A DNA stretch of 64,000 nt from Sandaracinaceae bacterium (GCA_016712745.1 JADJQN010000004.1:310001-374000), one strand, 5' to 3'. Counted from the stretch's first letter, positions 17,490-27,312 are shown. Notes: generated by a model not told the origin, from the letters alone. Numbers and translations are program-made.

Positions 17490-19418
17490 CTACTGCCGAT
17501 TCAGGATGAGGGCAAGGCCGACGATGTTGCCCTCGTCCTGCGCGGCAAGGTCGTATACCGACAGACGCCACGTTCCCATCGGGCTCATTTCCAAGAACTG
17601 CTGCGGCAAAACAAACGATCCAGCGGCGGAAGTAGCTGCGCCGAAGGCCACGACTTGCACGCTTGGGCCGCCAACCTTTTCGAGCACGATCCGAAGATCG
17701 CCTGGATAGGGATGCTGGACGCGATAGACGAGCGAAGAGCCTGGCAAGATGACGCCGCCCGGAGGGATGCTGATGTCGAGTGATGCACCCCGAGTATCGT
17801 CGTCCGGTATCGCGACCGAGCCATTGCTCGTGTAGGTGTGCACGCCGTGGTGCGCCGCAGCGCAGCTTGTCGCGACACAGCGGCCCACCACGAGATTGAG
17901 ATTGGTCACGCGCCCCGTGTTGTAAAGCGAGTCGTCGCGCACGATGACTTGCCAGTCGCCGTGCGCATCGAGCCCATTGAACGCGGTCGTCGGAAAAGCT
18001 TGGGCGATGCTGCTCGCGTTGCGGCCGACGTGGTCGCGCAAGAGAGTGCGAATGCCACTGGGGTGGACAAGCTCAATCTGCACATCACCAACGTAGGAGT
18101 GAGTCAGACCAACGTAGAGCGAGACGTAGGCAAGCGTTCCGGTGTCGCCAATGCTCAGGGGGGCTATCAGGCCTTGGGCGTCGTTGTCGGGGATTGTCAG
18201 GTTGCCGGTGAAGGTCGCGCTCGAGACGCCGGCGGGCACGCACGAGGGAAAGCTCGCGCAGCCTGAATCATCGCAATCGACTTGTCCGTTCGCGTTGTCG
18301 TCGATGCCATTGCCGCAGATCTCGCGCTCGGGTCCCCACGATTGCGGCGCGTCAGCAACTCGCGCCGTCGCCCCCATCTCGTCGAAATAGCGATAGGACA
18401 TCAAGCCGTATCCGGCACGGTATGGATTCTGGCGACCCCAACCGCTCGTGCCCCAGCTGTTGCGAAATAGGAAGGCGCCGCGATCCACAATCGGAAACCC
18501 GCGCGAGTCGACTTCGGGTGTTCCGTGTACATCCACGCGCTGAATCTCGACCGTGTCATCCCAGCCGACGATGAGAACAGCGTGCCCGCCGCCAATATCC
18601 AGGCCGTCGGTCGAAGATGAAAGCGGTACGTAGCCGTAACGGTAGTTAGTTGGGGCATCCCAGATCGGGTGCGCGACTTTGACGACGATCGCGACCGGGT
18701 CCTCATGAGCCGCGATATACGATTTGATTTCGATTGTGCTGCGACGAATGTTGCGTGACTCGCCCAGGAAATACTTCAGCGCCGCGGTGGACGCCTGCGG
18801 GGCTTGCCCATTCGTCAAGCAATACGCTGGCATAAATCGGCCGAATACCTTCACGCACTCGGGGTCGTTAGCGACGGTCCAGGGCTGGGTCTCGTACGGC
18901 CAGTAAGGCTCGAGTGGCACGCCGTACTCGTTCATCGCGTTCATCTCACTGCGCAGCTGGCTGCTTGCTACCGCCCATGAATCGTCTGCACGATCGTGGG
19001 TCAGCCAGTAGAGGTATTGCTCGGAGAAGTCTGGCGAGGCGAGCAAGTTTAACTTTCGATGAAAGTGTTCAGCAAGGGCGCTCACCGCGAACGCGACGCA
19101 GGTGCCCCGATCGCCTTGATCGCGAACCGGGCTCTGCGTCGCGAGCATGTCGAAGCGAGTTGGCAAGACCGCGTCTTCTTTTCCGACTTCACTCGGCAGC
19201 GAATCGTCGGATGGCACGTCCTGTTCGATGCCGTCGAGAGGCAGCAGCACGTGCGACTCATCGTTTATCGAATCGCTGTCGAGCACCTCATCGCGTGAGA
19301 TTGTCTTTGCTGCGCACCCCACGAGCTGCGTGGCAATGAGGCAGAGCAGGAGCGTCCTTTGCCAGCGTGAGAGGGGAAGCACAAGCGAGATAGAGCAGAT
19401 CTCGTGCCGCATATTCAC
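17490..19418 (-). CDS. Papain-like (C1A) cysteine protease lipoprotein with two P-domains
   Basis: The 642-residue protein has a lipoprotein signal (lipobox LVGC, about residues 32-35) and an acidic stretch that could be a short propeptide. The C1A catalytic domain follows: 'SPVRDQGDRGTCVAFAVSAL' with the nucleophile Cys, 'GGGHAVLIVGWDD' with the catalytic His, and 'FLFRNSWGTSGWG' with the Asn. A Cys-containing calcium-binding-like segment ('NGIDDNANGQVDCDDSGC') follows, then two P-domain beta-sandwiches (about residues 400-510 and 525-640). It is probably a surface or secreted protease used in predation or nutrient release. Start is at the first ATG; a second lies two codons later. Confidence 0.92.
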   Translation of the reverse strand: MNMRHEICSISLVLPLSRWQRTLLLCLIATQLVGCAAKTISRDEVLDSDSINDESHVLLPLDGIEQDVPSDDSLPSEVGKEDAVLPTRFDMLATQSPVRDQGDRGTCVAFAVSALAEHFHRKLNLLASPDFSEQYLYWLTHDRADDSWAVASSQLRSEMNAMNEYGVPLEPYWPYETQPWTVANDPECVKVFGRFMPAYCLTNGQAPQASTAALKYFLGESRNIRRSTIEIKSYIAAHEDPVAIVVKVAHPIWDAPTNYRYGYVPLSSSTDGLDIGGGHAVLIVGWDDTVEIQRVDVHGTPEVDSRGFPIVDRGAFLFRNSWGTSGWGRQNPYRAGYGLMSYRYFDEMGATARVADAPQSWGPEREICGNGIDDNANGQVDCDDSGCASFPSCVPAGVSSATFTGNLTIPDNDAQGLIAPLSIGDTGTLAYVSLYVGLTHSYVGDVQIELVHPSGIRTLLRDHVGRNASSIAQAFPTTAFNGLDAHGDWQVIVRDDSLYNTGRVTNLNLVVGRCVATSCAAAHHGVHTYTSNGSVAIPDDDTRGASLDISIPPGGVILPGSSLVYRVQHPYPGDLRIVLEKVGGPSVQVVAFGAATSAAGSFVLPQQFLEMSPMGTWRLSVYDLAAQDEGNIVGLALILNRQ

Positions 19419-19633
19419 TTAAGCCGAAGGGCCAAATTCCTGAACTAATCCGGCGCGCTTAAGCGCAAAACCACTTGAATACTGGGGGATCGCGTTCCCA
19501 GAAGAGGGCTACGCCAGGAGCCACCCACGGACCCCCTCGGCCTGCGGCAAACTTAGAAGGTGCGCCACTGGAGTGCGACGAAATACTATTTTCAGAAGTC
19601 GTAGCGTCTACCACCACTGAGGTAAGAACATCC

Positions 19634-21079
19634 GTGATCTCTAAACACTGGCGATACTCGATTGGCATGTGCAGTTTGGTGCTCGCTCTTGGTGGAGTTG
19701 CTTGCAACGGGGCTGTTGGGACGCAAGCGTTGCGCGACAGTGGCGTGGCATTCGATGCCGGGAACGCATCGGACGCTGGCGGCAACACAGCCGATTCCGC
19801 AGTCGATGTGGACGCGGGTCCCCTGCTTCCCACGACTGTGCACACATTCGCGGTCTCGGGTGAGAATTTCTTGAATCCGGAGCGCGGTTTCTATCACACC
19901 TCGCATTTGAACAATGCGAGCAGCGTGATGGATGCAGCGAACGAAGGCTCAAGTCTCGTTTACGCCGACGTGCGACTCGATGACTACCGCGAGAGCGAAA
20001 TCCCGGCGTCGTTTTTGAATGATGTCCAAGAGGGGCTCGACGCCGCGCGCGCCGAAGGAGTGAAGATTGTCCTTCGATTCTTGTACAACGAAGGACCCTA
20101 TCCGGACTCGGAGCCTGACGCGTCACTTTCGTGGGTGCAAAGCCACTTGCGATCCTTCGGTCCGCTAATCCGCGACAACGTGGATGTGATCGCAGTCATG
20201 CAAGCCGGCTTCATCGGCGCGTGGGGCGAATGGCACACCTCGACGAATAATCTTACGACTCCGGAGAATGAGCGCGCTGTGCTCGAGGCAATTCTCGCGG
20301 AGCTGCCCGAGGGACGCGCTGTGCAGATCCGCACTCCGATGGAGAAAGAGGAGCTCTACGGCGCGGCGCTCACTGCAGCGACCGCGTGGAGCAGTACGCC
20401 TGCTGCACGCATCGGTCATCACAACGACTGCTTTCTCTCGAGCGAAGATGACGTCGGGACCTATCCCAGCGACGCGGTTGAGATGTGGAAGAACTACGTC
20501 GCGCAAGAGACTCTCTACACGCCCATGGGCGGCGAGACGTGCGATCCCTTTCCCGAGCGTTCCGACTGCGCGCCCGCTCTCGAAGAGATGGAGCGGCTGC
20601 ACTTCACATACATCAACGCCGACTACCATCCCGACATCGTCTCCGGCTGGGAGAGCGGCGGATGCCGCGAAACGATGGAAAAATACCTTGGCTATCGTTT
20701 GGTCATGATTGACGCCGAGCTTCCGACCGAGATTGTTGCTGGCGCATCGACGCTTGTGCGTATTCGACTGCGCAACGACGGTTACGCAGCACCGATCAAC
20801 TCGAGACCGGTCGTAATCGAAGTGGTCGCGGGTACGCGGCGCATCCCGTTCGTGATTGAGGGCGAAGATCCCCGCCGTTGGTTGCCGGGCACCGAGATTA
20901 CACTCGAGCGAGTGGTCCAAATGCCTGCCGATATCGGCAGCGGTTCCGTCACCTTCACGCTTGCGCTGCACGATGCCGCGTCGGCACTCGCAGCTGACGT
21001 GCGCTACTCAATGCGTACTGCCAACACCGGAACATGGGATGCCACGAATGGCGTAAACATTCTCGGCACGGTTCCGTGA
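19634..21079 (+). CDS. DUF4874/DUF4832 domain lipoprotein
   Basis: I start this at a GTG at 19634 because a GAGG site lies about 11 bases upstream and the resulting N-terminus is a lipoprotein signal (lipobox GVAC). The longer frame from 19475 lacks one. The roughly 481-residue protein carries DUF4874 ('FLNPERGFYHTSHL', 'VYADVRLDDYRES', 'GVKIVLRFLYNEGP', 'MQAGFIGAWGEWHTS') followed by DUF4832 ('HNDCFLSSEDDVGTY', 'MERLHFTYINADYHPDIV', then a beta-sandwich C-terminus). This pair is common in secreted carbohydrate-active-like proteins with a TIM-barrel fold, but no catalytic activity is established. The neighbour on the other strand is a secreted protease. Confidence 0.85.
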   Translation: MISKHWRYSIGMCSLVLALGGVACNGAVGTQALRDSGVAFDAGNASDAGGNTADSAVDVDAGPLLPTTVHTFAVSGENFLNPERGFYHTSHLNNASSVMDAANEGSSLVYADVRLDDYRESEIPASFLNDVQEGLDAARAEGVKIVLRFLYNEGPYPDSEPDASLSWVQSHLRSFGPLIRDNVDVIAVMQAGFIGAWGEWHTSTNNLTTPENERAVLEAILAELPEGRAVQIRTPMEKEELYGAALTAATAWSSTPAARIGHHNDCFLSSEDDVGTYPSDAVEMWKNYVAQETLYTPMGGETCDPFPERSDCAPALEEMERLHFTYINADYHPDIVSGWESGGCRETMEKYLGYRLVMIDAELPTEIVAGASTLVRIRLRNDGYAAPINSRPVVIEVVAGTRRIPFVIEGEDPRRWLPGTEITLERVVQMPADIGSGSVTFTLALHDAASALAADVRYSMRTANTGTWDATNGVNILGTVP

Positions 21080-21126
21080 GAATCTAAGTGCACAACCCTC
21101 ATAAGCGACTATAAGGCGGGCTCGCT

Positions 21127-22170
21127 ATGATGGTTCTTCGCATCCTCGGATATGGGCTCGTCGTCACGATGACGTCTGCAGCGTATGGGTCGACCACTGC
21201 TCTTGCCGAGGAACCGCGCACTGCGACTCTTGCGTGGACACGCGGCGAGGGTGCTACGACGTGTGCGGACGTGCGGATGGTCGCGCGTGCCGTCGAAACG
21301 CGTTTATCGCGCGAGGTTTTCGTATCGCCAGCGCGCGCAGAACTCCTGGTGGACGGAACTGTCTCGCGCAACGGCGATCATTGGCACGTGAGCGTGGCCA
21401 TGAGCGATGCGAGCGGCGCGGCTCTTGGCACACGCGAGTTCGACGAGGCGCAGGCGAGCTGCGACGGCGTTACAAACTCCATCGCCCTCGTGCTGTCGTT
21501 GATGATTGATCCGGAAGCGGAAGTCCTGGTAGCTGCGCCGGCGCAAGCGGACCGGCCACCCGTCGCAGCGCCCGCGGTCGAAGCATCTCCGCAAGCGCCG
21601 CCTTCGCTCAGCACGCCTCCGCGTGAGCGCATGGTCCCGCGCGAGGACAATCCGTTTAGTTTTGCCGGGGGGGCAGTTTTAGGCATGGGAATGTTCCCGC
21701 GCCTCGGCGCAGGAGCAGCCATACGCGTCGGAGTAGACGTGCCACGGTTTACGCGCGTGGATTTTGAGGCGCGACTCTTCCCAGGCATGGACATCAACAC
21801 GAGCGCAGCTCCAAGCGCGCGCCTAACGCAGGCCACCGGGGTGCTCGCCCTCTGCCCTCTGCTTGCGAGCACGCGTGCGATAGCAGTGCGAGGCTGCGCC
21901 GGTGTCGAGCTCGGCGCGATTCAGAGCCTGGGCTTACGTTTCAACTCCAACGCGCGTCAAACCGATCTCGTTGCCAATGCATTGTTGCGCGCCAACCTTG
22001 CCGTGCGTCTTGTCGGACACCTGGCGCTACACGTCGGCGTCACTGGCGGGGTCGCGCTTGTGCGACATTCGTTCGTTGGGCAAGACAGCTTTGACGTCAG
22101 CTCGGAGCTCTACAAAACCGGGCTCTTTTTCGGCTCAGCAGAAGTCCTCCTGGGGCTCGATTTTTTCTAA
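21127..22170 (+). CDS. Exported protein with predicted C-terminal beta-barrel, first gene of ECF sigma operon
   Basis: The 347-residue protein has an N-terminal signal peptide (cleavage near 'ALAEEP'), a small periplasmic domain with two Cys (residues about 40-125: 'GEGATTCADVRMVARAVETRL', 'FDEAQASCDGVTNSIALVLS'), a Pro/Ala-rich linker, and a 175-residue C-terminal region of alternating hydrophobic strands ending in 'LLGLDFF'. The terminal Phe and glycine-rich strands suggest an outer-membrane barrel. It precedes an ECF sigma gene by about 35 bases. I have no family name for it; the reading of the two domains is by inspection. Confidence 0.7.
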   Translation: MMVLRILGYGLVVTMTSAAYGSTTALAEEPRTATLAWTRGEGATTCADVRMVARAVETRLSREVFVSPARAELLVDGTVSRNGDHWHVSVAMSDASGAALGTREFDEAQASCDGVTNSIALVLSLMIDPEAEVLVAAPAQADRPPVAAPAVEASPQAPPSLSTPPRERMVPREDNPFSFAGGAVLGMGMFPRLGAGAAIRVGVDVPRFTRVDFEARLFPGMDINTSAAPSARLTQATGVLALCPLLASTRAIAVRGCAGVELGAIQSLGLRFNSNARQTDLVANALLRANLAVRLVGHLALHVGVTGGVALVRHSFVGQDSFDVSSELYKTGLFFGSAEVLLGLDFF

Positions 22171-22205
22171 TAAAGCTGGTGCCCTAGCTCCACTCACTGC
22201 ATGTG

Positions 22206-22769
22206 ATGTCCCAATCGGCACTAAGTTGGCCGCTTCAAAGCCAGAGCAGGTACCACGAGACGGTGGATTTTCTTGAGCTATTCCAGACGTATACGCCCTA
22301 CGTGTGGCGTATTCTGAAGCGCCTCGGCGTAAGCGACCGGGATGTCGAGGATGTGGCTCAGGACGTATTCATGACCGTCCACAAGAACCTGCACCGCTTT
22401 GAGGGCCGCTCCCACATTCGGACGTGGATCTATGGAATCTGCGCGAATCGTACCCGCGACTATTTGCGCTTGGCGCGCGTGCGCCGCGAGATCCCGACGG
22501 AGCATTTGCCCGAAGCGGTGGGCGATGCGCATCAAGACCGCGATCTCGACCAGAAAAAGGCACTGACGAGCCTTGATGCAATGTTGGGCAAGCTCGACGA
22601 CGACAAGCGAGCGGTCTTCGTACTTTTTGAGATTGAAGATTTGAGTATGGAGGAAGTATCGCAAGCGCTGGACTGTCCAGTGCAGACGGCGTACTCGAGG
22701 CTCTACGCTGCACGCGCCGAGCTGCAATCGATGGCCCGGGCTCAACGAGGAAAGGAGGCTCGCGTATGA
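22206..22769 (+). CDS. ECF-type RNA polymerase sigma factor
   Basis: The roughly 187-residue protein contains sigma region 2 ('ELFQTYTPYVWRILKRLGV', 'DVEDVAQDVFMTVHKNL', 'FEGRSHIRTWIYGICANRTRD') and region 4 ('LGKLDDDKRAVFVLFEIEDL', 'SMEEVSQALDCPVQTAYSRL'). There is no region 1.1 or 3, so it is an ECF (group IV) sigma factor. The start is uncertain: GTG 22203, ATG 22206 or GTG 22263 all fit, the last giving a protein that begins just before region 2. Its stop overlaps the next gene by 4 bases, the arrangement expected for a cognate anti-sigma pair. Confidence 0.92.
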   Translation: MSQSALSWPLQSQSRYHETVDFLELFQTYTPYVWRILKRLGVSDRDVEDVAQDVFMTVHKNLHRFEGRSHIRTWIYGICANRTRDYLRLARVRREIPTEHLPEAVGDAHQDRDLDQKKALTSLDAMLGKLDDDKRAVFVLFEIEDLSMEEVSQALDCPVQTAYSRLYAARAELQSMARAQRGKEARV

Positions 22770-23743
22770 AAAGCGATGACACGCACGTTACGGTCCCGCT
22801 CGATGACGCAGACCTTCAATCCATGGTGAGGGCAGCTCGCGACGATGGACCTTCGCGCGAGGCGATGGATAAGTTCGCGCTGCGTGTCGCGCCCCTAGTT
22901 GGCGTAGGCGCGGCGGCTCTTGGTGCAAGCAGCGCTGCGACCGGTGCTGCGGCAGCGACGGCGTCAGCGAGTTCTGCTGCGAGTGCGGCGGGCGCTTCAG
23001 CGAGCGGAGCGACCGCGGCGAAGATCGCCGCAGCGGGCACAGCGACCGGCCTCGCGGCGAAGTTTGCCGGCATGAGCGTGATCGCAAAGCTTGTCGTAGC
23101 GGGCATCGCCGTTACGACTGTCGGAGTCGCAGGTACCGCTGTGTATAGGCAAGCGACGGATGCACGTCGTGCATCGGTGTCAGGCGCCGTTGAGACGACA
23201 GCCCAATCGTCCGGCGAAGCGAGCTCACCCGAAGCGAGCTCACCTGAAGCGAGCTCACCCGAAGCGAGTTCAGTCCATGGGCACGAGCTTGCAATACCGG
23301 TCAATCCCGGTTTGGTTGCGCCGGTCGTCGATCCGGTTGCGACTGGCGACGAGGCAACGGTCGGCGAGGGCGCGAACGCAGGGTCTTCGATCCCTGCGCG
23401 CGCGAACGTTCGTGGGCCTCGCACGACGATTGAGCCGGCCGCGCCGCAAGCGCTTGAAGGTGCGCCTGCGCCGAGTGAAGTGGAGCTTCTCACGGAAGCG
23501 CAGCGTCGCGTCGCAACCGACCCGCGATCCGCTCTGGGATTTGTCGAGCAGCACGAGCGGCTCTACCCGCAGGGCGTACACGCGCAAGAACGTGAAGTGC
23601 TCGCGATTCAAGCGCTCATGCATCTTCATCGCACAAGCGACGCGCAGCGACGTGCCTCGCGCTTTGATCAGCACTTTCCGAGCTCGACCCATCGTCATCG
23701 CATCGAAGTCCTGTTGTCCGGCTCGACCTCCGCGGAAAAATAG
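22766..23743 (+). CDS. Putative membrane anti-sigma factor with TPR-like periplasmic tail
   Basis: This 325-residue protein overlaps the sigma gene by 4 bases. It has a short N-terminal cytoplasmic part (residues 1-45, helical), an Ala/Ser/Gly-rich stretch (48-90), one transmembrane helix (about 106-126), a low-complexity linker including four 'PEASS'-type repeats (152-171), and a C-terminal helical repeat region ('RRVATDPRSALGFVEQHERL', 'REVLAIQALMHLHRTSDAQ') resembling tetratricopeptide repeats. The topology matches a single-pass anti-sigma factor, but it lacks an obvious HxxxCxxC zinc anti-sigma motif, so the role is inferred mainly from gene order. Confidence 0.7.
   Translation: MKSDDTHVTVPLDDADLQSMVRAARDDGPSREAMDKFALRVAPLVGVGAAALGASSAATGAAAATASASSAASAAGASASGATAAKIAAAGTATGLAAKFAGMSVIAKLVVAGIAVTTVGVAGTAVYRQATDARRASVSGAVETTAQSSGEASSPEASSPEASSPEASSVHGHELAIPVNPGLVAPVVDPVATGDEATVGEGANAGSSIPARANVRGPRTTIEPAAPQALEGAPAPSEVELLTEAQRRVATDPRSALGFVEQHERLYPQGVHAQEREVLAIQALMHLHRTSDAQRRASRFDQHFPSSTHRHRIEVLLSGSTSAEK
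23216..23272 (+). repeat. Tandem 15-bp repeats in putative anti-sigma gene
   Basis: Three near-perfect copies of GAAGCGAGCTCACCC and one partial copy encode PEASS repeats in the periplasmic linker. The first three differ at one base only, suggesting recent slippage. Confidence 0.9.
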
Positions 23744-23745
23744 CC

Positions 23746-24678
23746 ATGCACTACTTCTACTGTTTGAGCTTGTGCCTCGCGATTGTGATGAGCGCATCGG
23801 GATGTGTTGTCGAAACGCGCGTCGGTGACGGCAGCTGCGGCGGATGCGCTGCCGACTGCGATCACGATGAAACCAACGGATGCGAAACGGACCTCAGCAC
23901 CGTGGAGAATTGCGGCGCGTGCCGGCACGCATGTTCCGCGCGCGAGATCTGCCTTGCGGGAACGACATGCTGGAACCCGGACGACGCGCTGATTGGCGCC
24001 TGGACCTTCGAAGAGGCCAGCGGCTCGGCTGTGAGCGATGTGAGCTTGGGCGCTCTCGATGGCAACGTCTGTTCATTCCAAACGGACACGGCGATGTGCA
24101 CCGACGACGGCAACGGACCGATTCGCGGCAGCGGACACAATGGGCGCGGCTTGATCTTCGATGGCGTGGACGACGGCGTCTTTGTTCCGTTCTCGTCGAC
24201 GTTGCATCCGACGTTTATCTCGATGGAAGCGTGGATCAACTGGTCGGGCAATCTCGCCGATTGGCAACAACGCGTGATCGAGCACACGCGCGCGGCGTCG
24301 TCGAGTACGGTCTCGAACTACAGCATGACGATTACGCCGGAAGGCGGAGTGCAGGTTGAAATGCGCCTACACGATGTCGAGGGCGACGGGGCGGTCGAAA
24401 AATTTGAGACGCGTATCGTATTGAACGCATTCGAGTGGACACATCTCATTGTCACCTACGATGGTCAGCGCATCGTCGTCTACAAAGACGGAACAAAAGT
24501 CGACGACCACGCCGTCTTGGGCCAACTGCTTTATCCCGAAACCACGAGCTCCGGCTTGGGCATTGGCAATCAAACCAACCGCAACCGCCCCTTCTACGGG
24601 ACACTCGATGACGTGCGCATTTATAATCGCGCGCTTACTGCAATCGAAGTCGCCGCACGGTATAACTTTACGCGCTAA
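23746..24678 (+). CDS. LamG (concanavalin A-like) domain lipoprotein
   Basis: The 310-residue product starts 2 bases after the anti-sigma stop. It has a lipoprotein signal (lipobox ASGC, about residues 17-20), a Cys-rich segment ('NGCETDLSTVENCGACRHAC', residues about 44-63) common in myxobacterial surface proteins, and a LamG-type jelly-roll domain (about 80-310: 'LIGAWTFEEASGSAV', 'GRGLIFDGVDDGVFVPF', 'FISMEAWINW', 'WTHLIVTYDGQRIVVYKDG', 'YGTLDDVRIYNRAL'). LamG domains bind glycans or proteins. Being in the sigma operon, it is probably a target or part of the envelope response. Confidence 0.87.
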   Translation: MHYFYCLSLCLAIVMSASGCVVETRVGDGSCGGCAADCDHDETNGCETDLSTVENCGACRHACSAREICLAGTTCWNPDDALIGAWTFEEASGSAVSDVSLGALDGNVCSFQTDTAMCTDDGNGPIRGSGHNGRGLIFDGVDDGVFVPFSSTLHPTFISMEAWINWSGNLADWQQRVIEHTRAASSSTVSNYSMTITPEGGVQVEMRLHDVEGDGAVEKFETRIVLNAFEWTHLIVTYDGQRIVVYKDGTKVDDHAVLGQLLYPETTSSGLGIGNQTNRNRPFYGTLDDVRIYNRALTAIEVAARYNFTR

Positions 24679-25439
24679 TGCGCGTTCGCCACGACCTTCT
24701 CGGACTTATTCGCTCCCTTGTGGAAACGCTGATCGGCGCCGACCAAGCGGTGGACACGAGCGAACCTGTTGCCGAGATCCGCGAGCCAAGCTCGGACTCG
24801 CTCGGCATTCTGATCACCCACGTCGATGGCACGACGACAAGCGCTGGCGTTCTCATTCCTTGGAACGACCTGAAAGAGCTCTCCGCGGTGGAGCCCTGGC
24901 CTAACCTGCGCATCGTGACGCCGAGCATGCGGCAGCTTCTGCTTCCGGCTTCGCCTCTCCAGCCCGACTCTTATGCGCACAGCGTTGACGCGCTCTTTCA
25001 GAATGCGCGTCAGTTCACGAGGGGCAATGTGCGCATGGATCAAGCATGGCTACGGCACGCCGAAGTCAACGCTGAGGTCGTGCCGGAATGGCCGACGACG
25101 AACGCTGCAACCTACCGCGAGGCGGAAGCGCCTGAACGTGTCCTTGCGGAGCGTGACCCTGCGCGGTTTTTGGCATCCAAGCCAGACGCGCTTCCGCCTT
25201 ATGCGTTGCGAAGAGCGTTCATCGCGCGGCGCGCGATGCTGACCAGCGCTGCGCTCTATTTCAATACTGATTCCGCTGCGATCTATCGCCTTCCGGTCGA
25301 CAAGCTGCGCAACGCGCGACACGTTTCAGCGACTGAATGTGTCTTCACTTTTGGCCGCCGCACGTTCATACGCCTTTCGGAGCCGACGAAGTGTCCCGTA
25401 GCAAAGGCTATGCTTACTCGCCTCAAGCGGCGGGCTTGA
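24678..25439 (+). CDS. Hypothetical protein in ECF sigma operon
   Basis: The 253-residue protein begins at an ATG that shares its first base with the previous stop (TAATG), which implies coupling. It has no signal peptide or membrane segment. Composition is mixed alpha/beta with several Arg-rich stretches ('LPPYALRRAFIARRAM', 'AMLTRLKRRA' at the C-terminus). I see no recognisable catalytic motif and do not recognise the family. Codon use matches its neighbours, and the operon position makes it a real gene. A cytoplasmic role linked to the sigma response is only an inference. Confidence 0.7.
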   Translation: MRVRHDLLGLIRSLVETLIGADQAVDTSEPVAEIREPSSDSLGILITHVDGTTTSAGVLIPWNDLKELSAVEPWPNLRIVTPSMRQLLLPASPLQPDSYAHSVDALFQNARQFTRGNVRMDQAWLRHAEVNAEVVPEWPTTNAATYREAEAPERVLAERDPARFLASKPDALPPYALRRAFIARRAMLTSAALYFNTDSAAIYRLPVDKLRNARHVSATECVFTFGRRTFIRLSEPTKCPVAKAMLTRLKRRA

Positions 25440-25448
25440 GGATCTGCG

Positions 25449-25940
25449 ATGCTTGCCGGCATGGCAAAGGTATTCCCGGGTCGCTACACGGCCGAGCTTC
25501 GTGAAGAGACCATCGTTTTCATCATTGGCATGCGCGTCAATCACTTCTGGCAGTTTTGGAAATGGTGGCCGGTAGCGATTTCAATGCCACGTATGCTGCG
25601 AAAGCTCGCTGCCGACAAAGAGCTCGGTCTTTTGCATTTCTACCAGGGCATCGGCGGCCGCACGACCTTTCTCGTGCAGTACTGGAAAAGCTTTGATCAC
25701 TTGCATCGCTTCGCGCACGACAAGGATCTCCCGCACCTTGGGCCATGGCGCGACTACATGAAGAACATTGGCAACACCGGCGACGTCGGCGTCTTTCACG
25801 AAACCTATCGCGTGCGACCTGGCGACTACGAATGCGTTTACGCCAACATGCCGCTCATGGGTTTGCCGGCTGCAACTTCGCACGTGCCCATTTCGAAACG
25901 CGGCGAGGGCGCGAAAGAGCGCCTCGAAAACCGCAGCTAG
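25449..25940 (+). CDS. DUF4188 family protein
   Basis: The 163-residue protein matches the DUF4188 pattern: 'FPGRYTAELREETIVFIIGM', 'RVNHFWQFWKWWPVA', 'LGLLHFYQGIGGRTTFLVQY', 'LHRFAHDKDLPHLGPW' and 'GVFHETYRVRPGDYECVYAN'. The fold is a dimeric ferredoxin-like barrel related to small monooxygenases and to the haem protein phenylacetaldoxime dehydratase. No enzymatic activity is established for DUF4188. It is 9 bases after the preceding gene and probably the last gene of the sigma operon. Next on the opposite strand is a lipoprotein, with 6 bases between stops. Confidence 0.85.
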   Translation: MLAGMAKVFPGRYTAELREETIVFIIGMRVNHFWQFWKWWPVAISMPRMLRKLAADKELGLLHFYQGIGGRTTFLVQYWKSFDHLHRFAHDKDLPHLGPWRDYMKNIGNTGDVGVFHETYRVRPGDYECVYANMPLMGLPAATSHVPISKRGEGAKERLENRS

Positions 25941-25946
25941 TTGAAT

Positions 25947-26609
25947 CTAGATGTCGTCCACGCCGCAGCCGGGGCCGCTGATGCTATCTAGAGCCCAGCG
26001 CGGATTGTTGCCGTCGACACCTGCCATATTGTCGGAGTAGGGCGAGTCGAGAAGCCAAACGCCTACGCGCTGCGACGTGGTGAGCTCGAACTCAACGGGA
26101 GGGACCGCGCGGCTCGCCGCTACGCAGTCGTCGAAGCTTGCGAACGCTCCAGAACCCGGCGCGTAGCCCACGGTGCCTGGAGGCACGACAAGACGATCAC
26201 TGGTTGTCTCGCCGATGAGATACCAGCAGGCCATGTCCGCAGTGTATGCGTTGACGGTCCAGCCCTGGCCCGATCCGTACATCATGCATCCGTCCACATA
26301 ACGCACGCGATAACGTCCCACAGGTAGAGGCGCGCCGTCGTTGAAATAGGCAGGTGTACCGAAGAGATCGAGGTCGCCCGAGGTCGCAGTGCTGGACACT
26401 TCGCCGATGCCGCATCCCGCATCGATTGAACCGGCGTCCGTTGGCCCTGCGTCGGTTGCTCCGGCATCGCTTGGCCCTGCGTCGAGGGTGTGGCCCATGT
26501 CTCTTGCGCCCGCGTCGGTTCCGGCATCCGTCTCCGCAACAGGATCGGAGCCGCATGCGGCAAGAAGCAGAAATGCAAAACCGAAACCGAAGCGCGTGGA
26601 AATCATCAC
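25947..26609 (-). CDS. Asp/Ala-rich-linker lipoprotein, function unknown
   Basis: The 220-residue protein has a lipoprotein signal (lipobox LAAC, about residues 16-19), a 45-residue DAG/DAGPSDAG linker, and a roughly 150-residue C-terminal domain with five Cys and many aromatic residues ('GRYRVRYVDGCMMYGSGQGW', 'YTADMACWYLIGE', 'WALDSISGPGCGVDD'). The C-terminal domain looks like a compact beta-rich extracellular module, but I do not recognise it. It converges on the DUF4188 gene and lies downstream of msrB on the same strand, with 49 bases between. Confidence 0.75.
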   Translation of the reverse strand: MMISTRFGFGFAFLLLAACGSDPVAETDAGTDAGARDMGHTLDAGPSDAGATDAGPTDAGSIDAGCGIGEVSSTATSGDLDLFGTPAYFNDGAPLPVGRYRVRYVDGCMMYGSGQGWTVNAYTADMACWYLIGETTSDRLVVPPGTVGYAPGSGAFASFDDCVAASRAVPPVEFELTTSQRVGVWLLDSPYSDNMAGVDGNNPRWALDSISGPGCGVDDI

Positions 26610-26658
26610 GCCAGTCTACAGAAGTCGAGAACGCACAGCCAGAACTTCTGTTGAGCCT

Positions 26659-27312
<654 letters not shown>

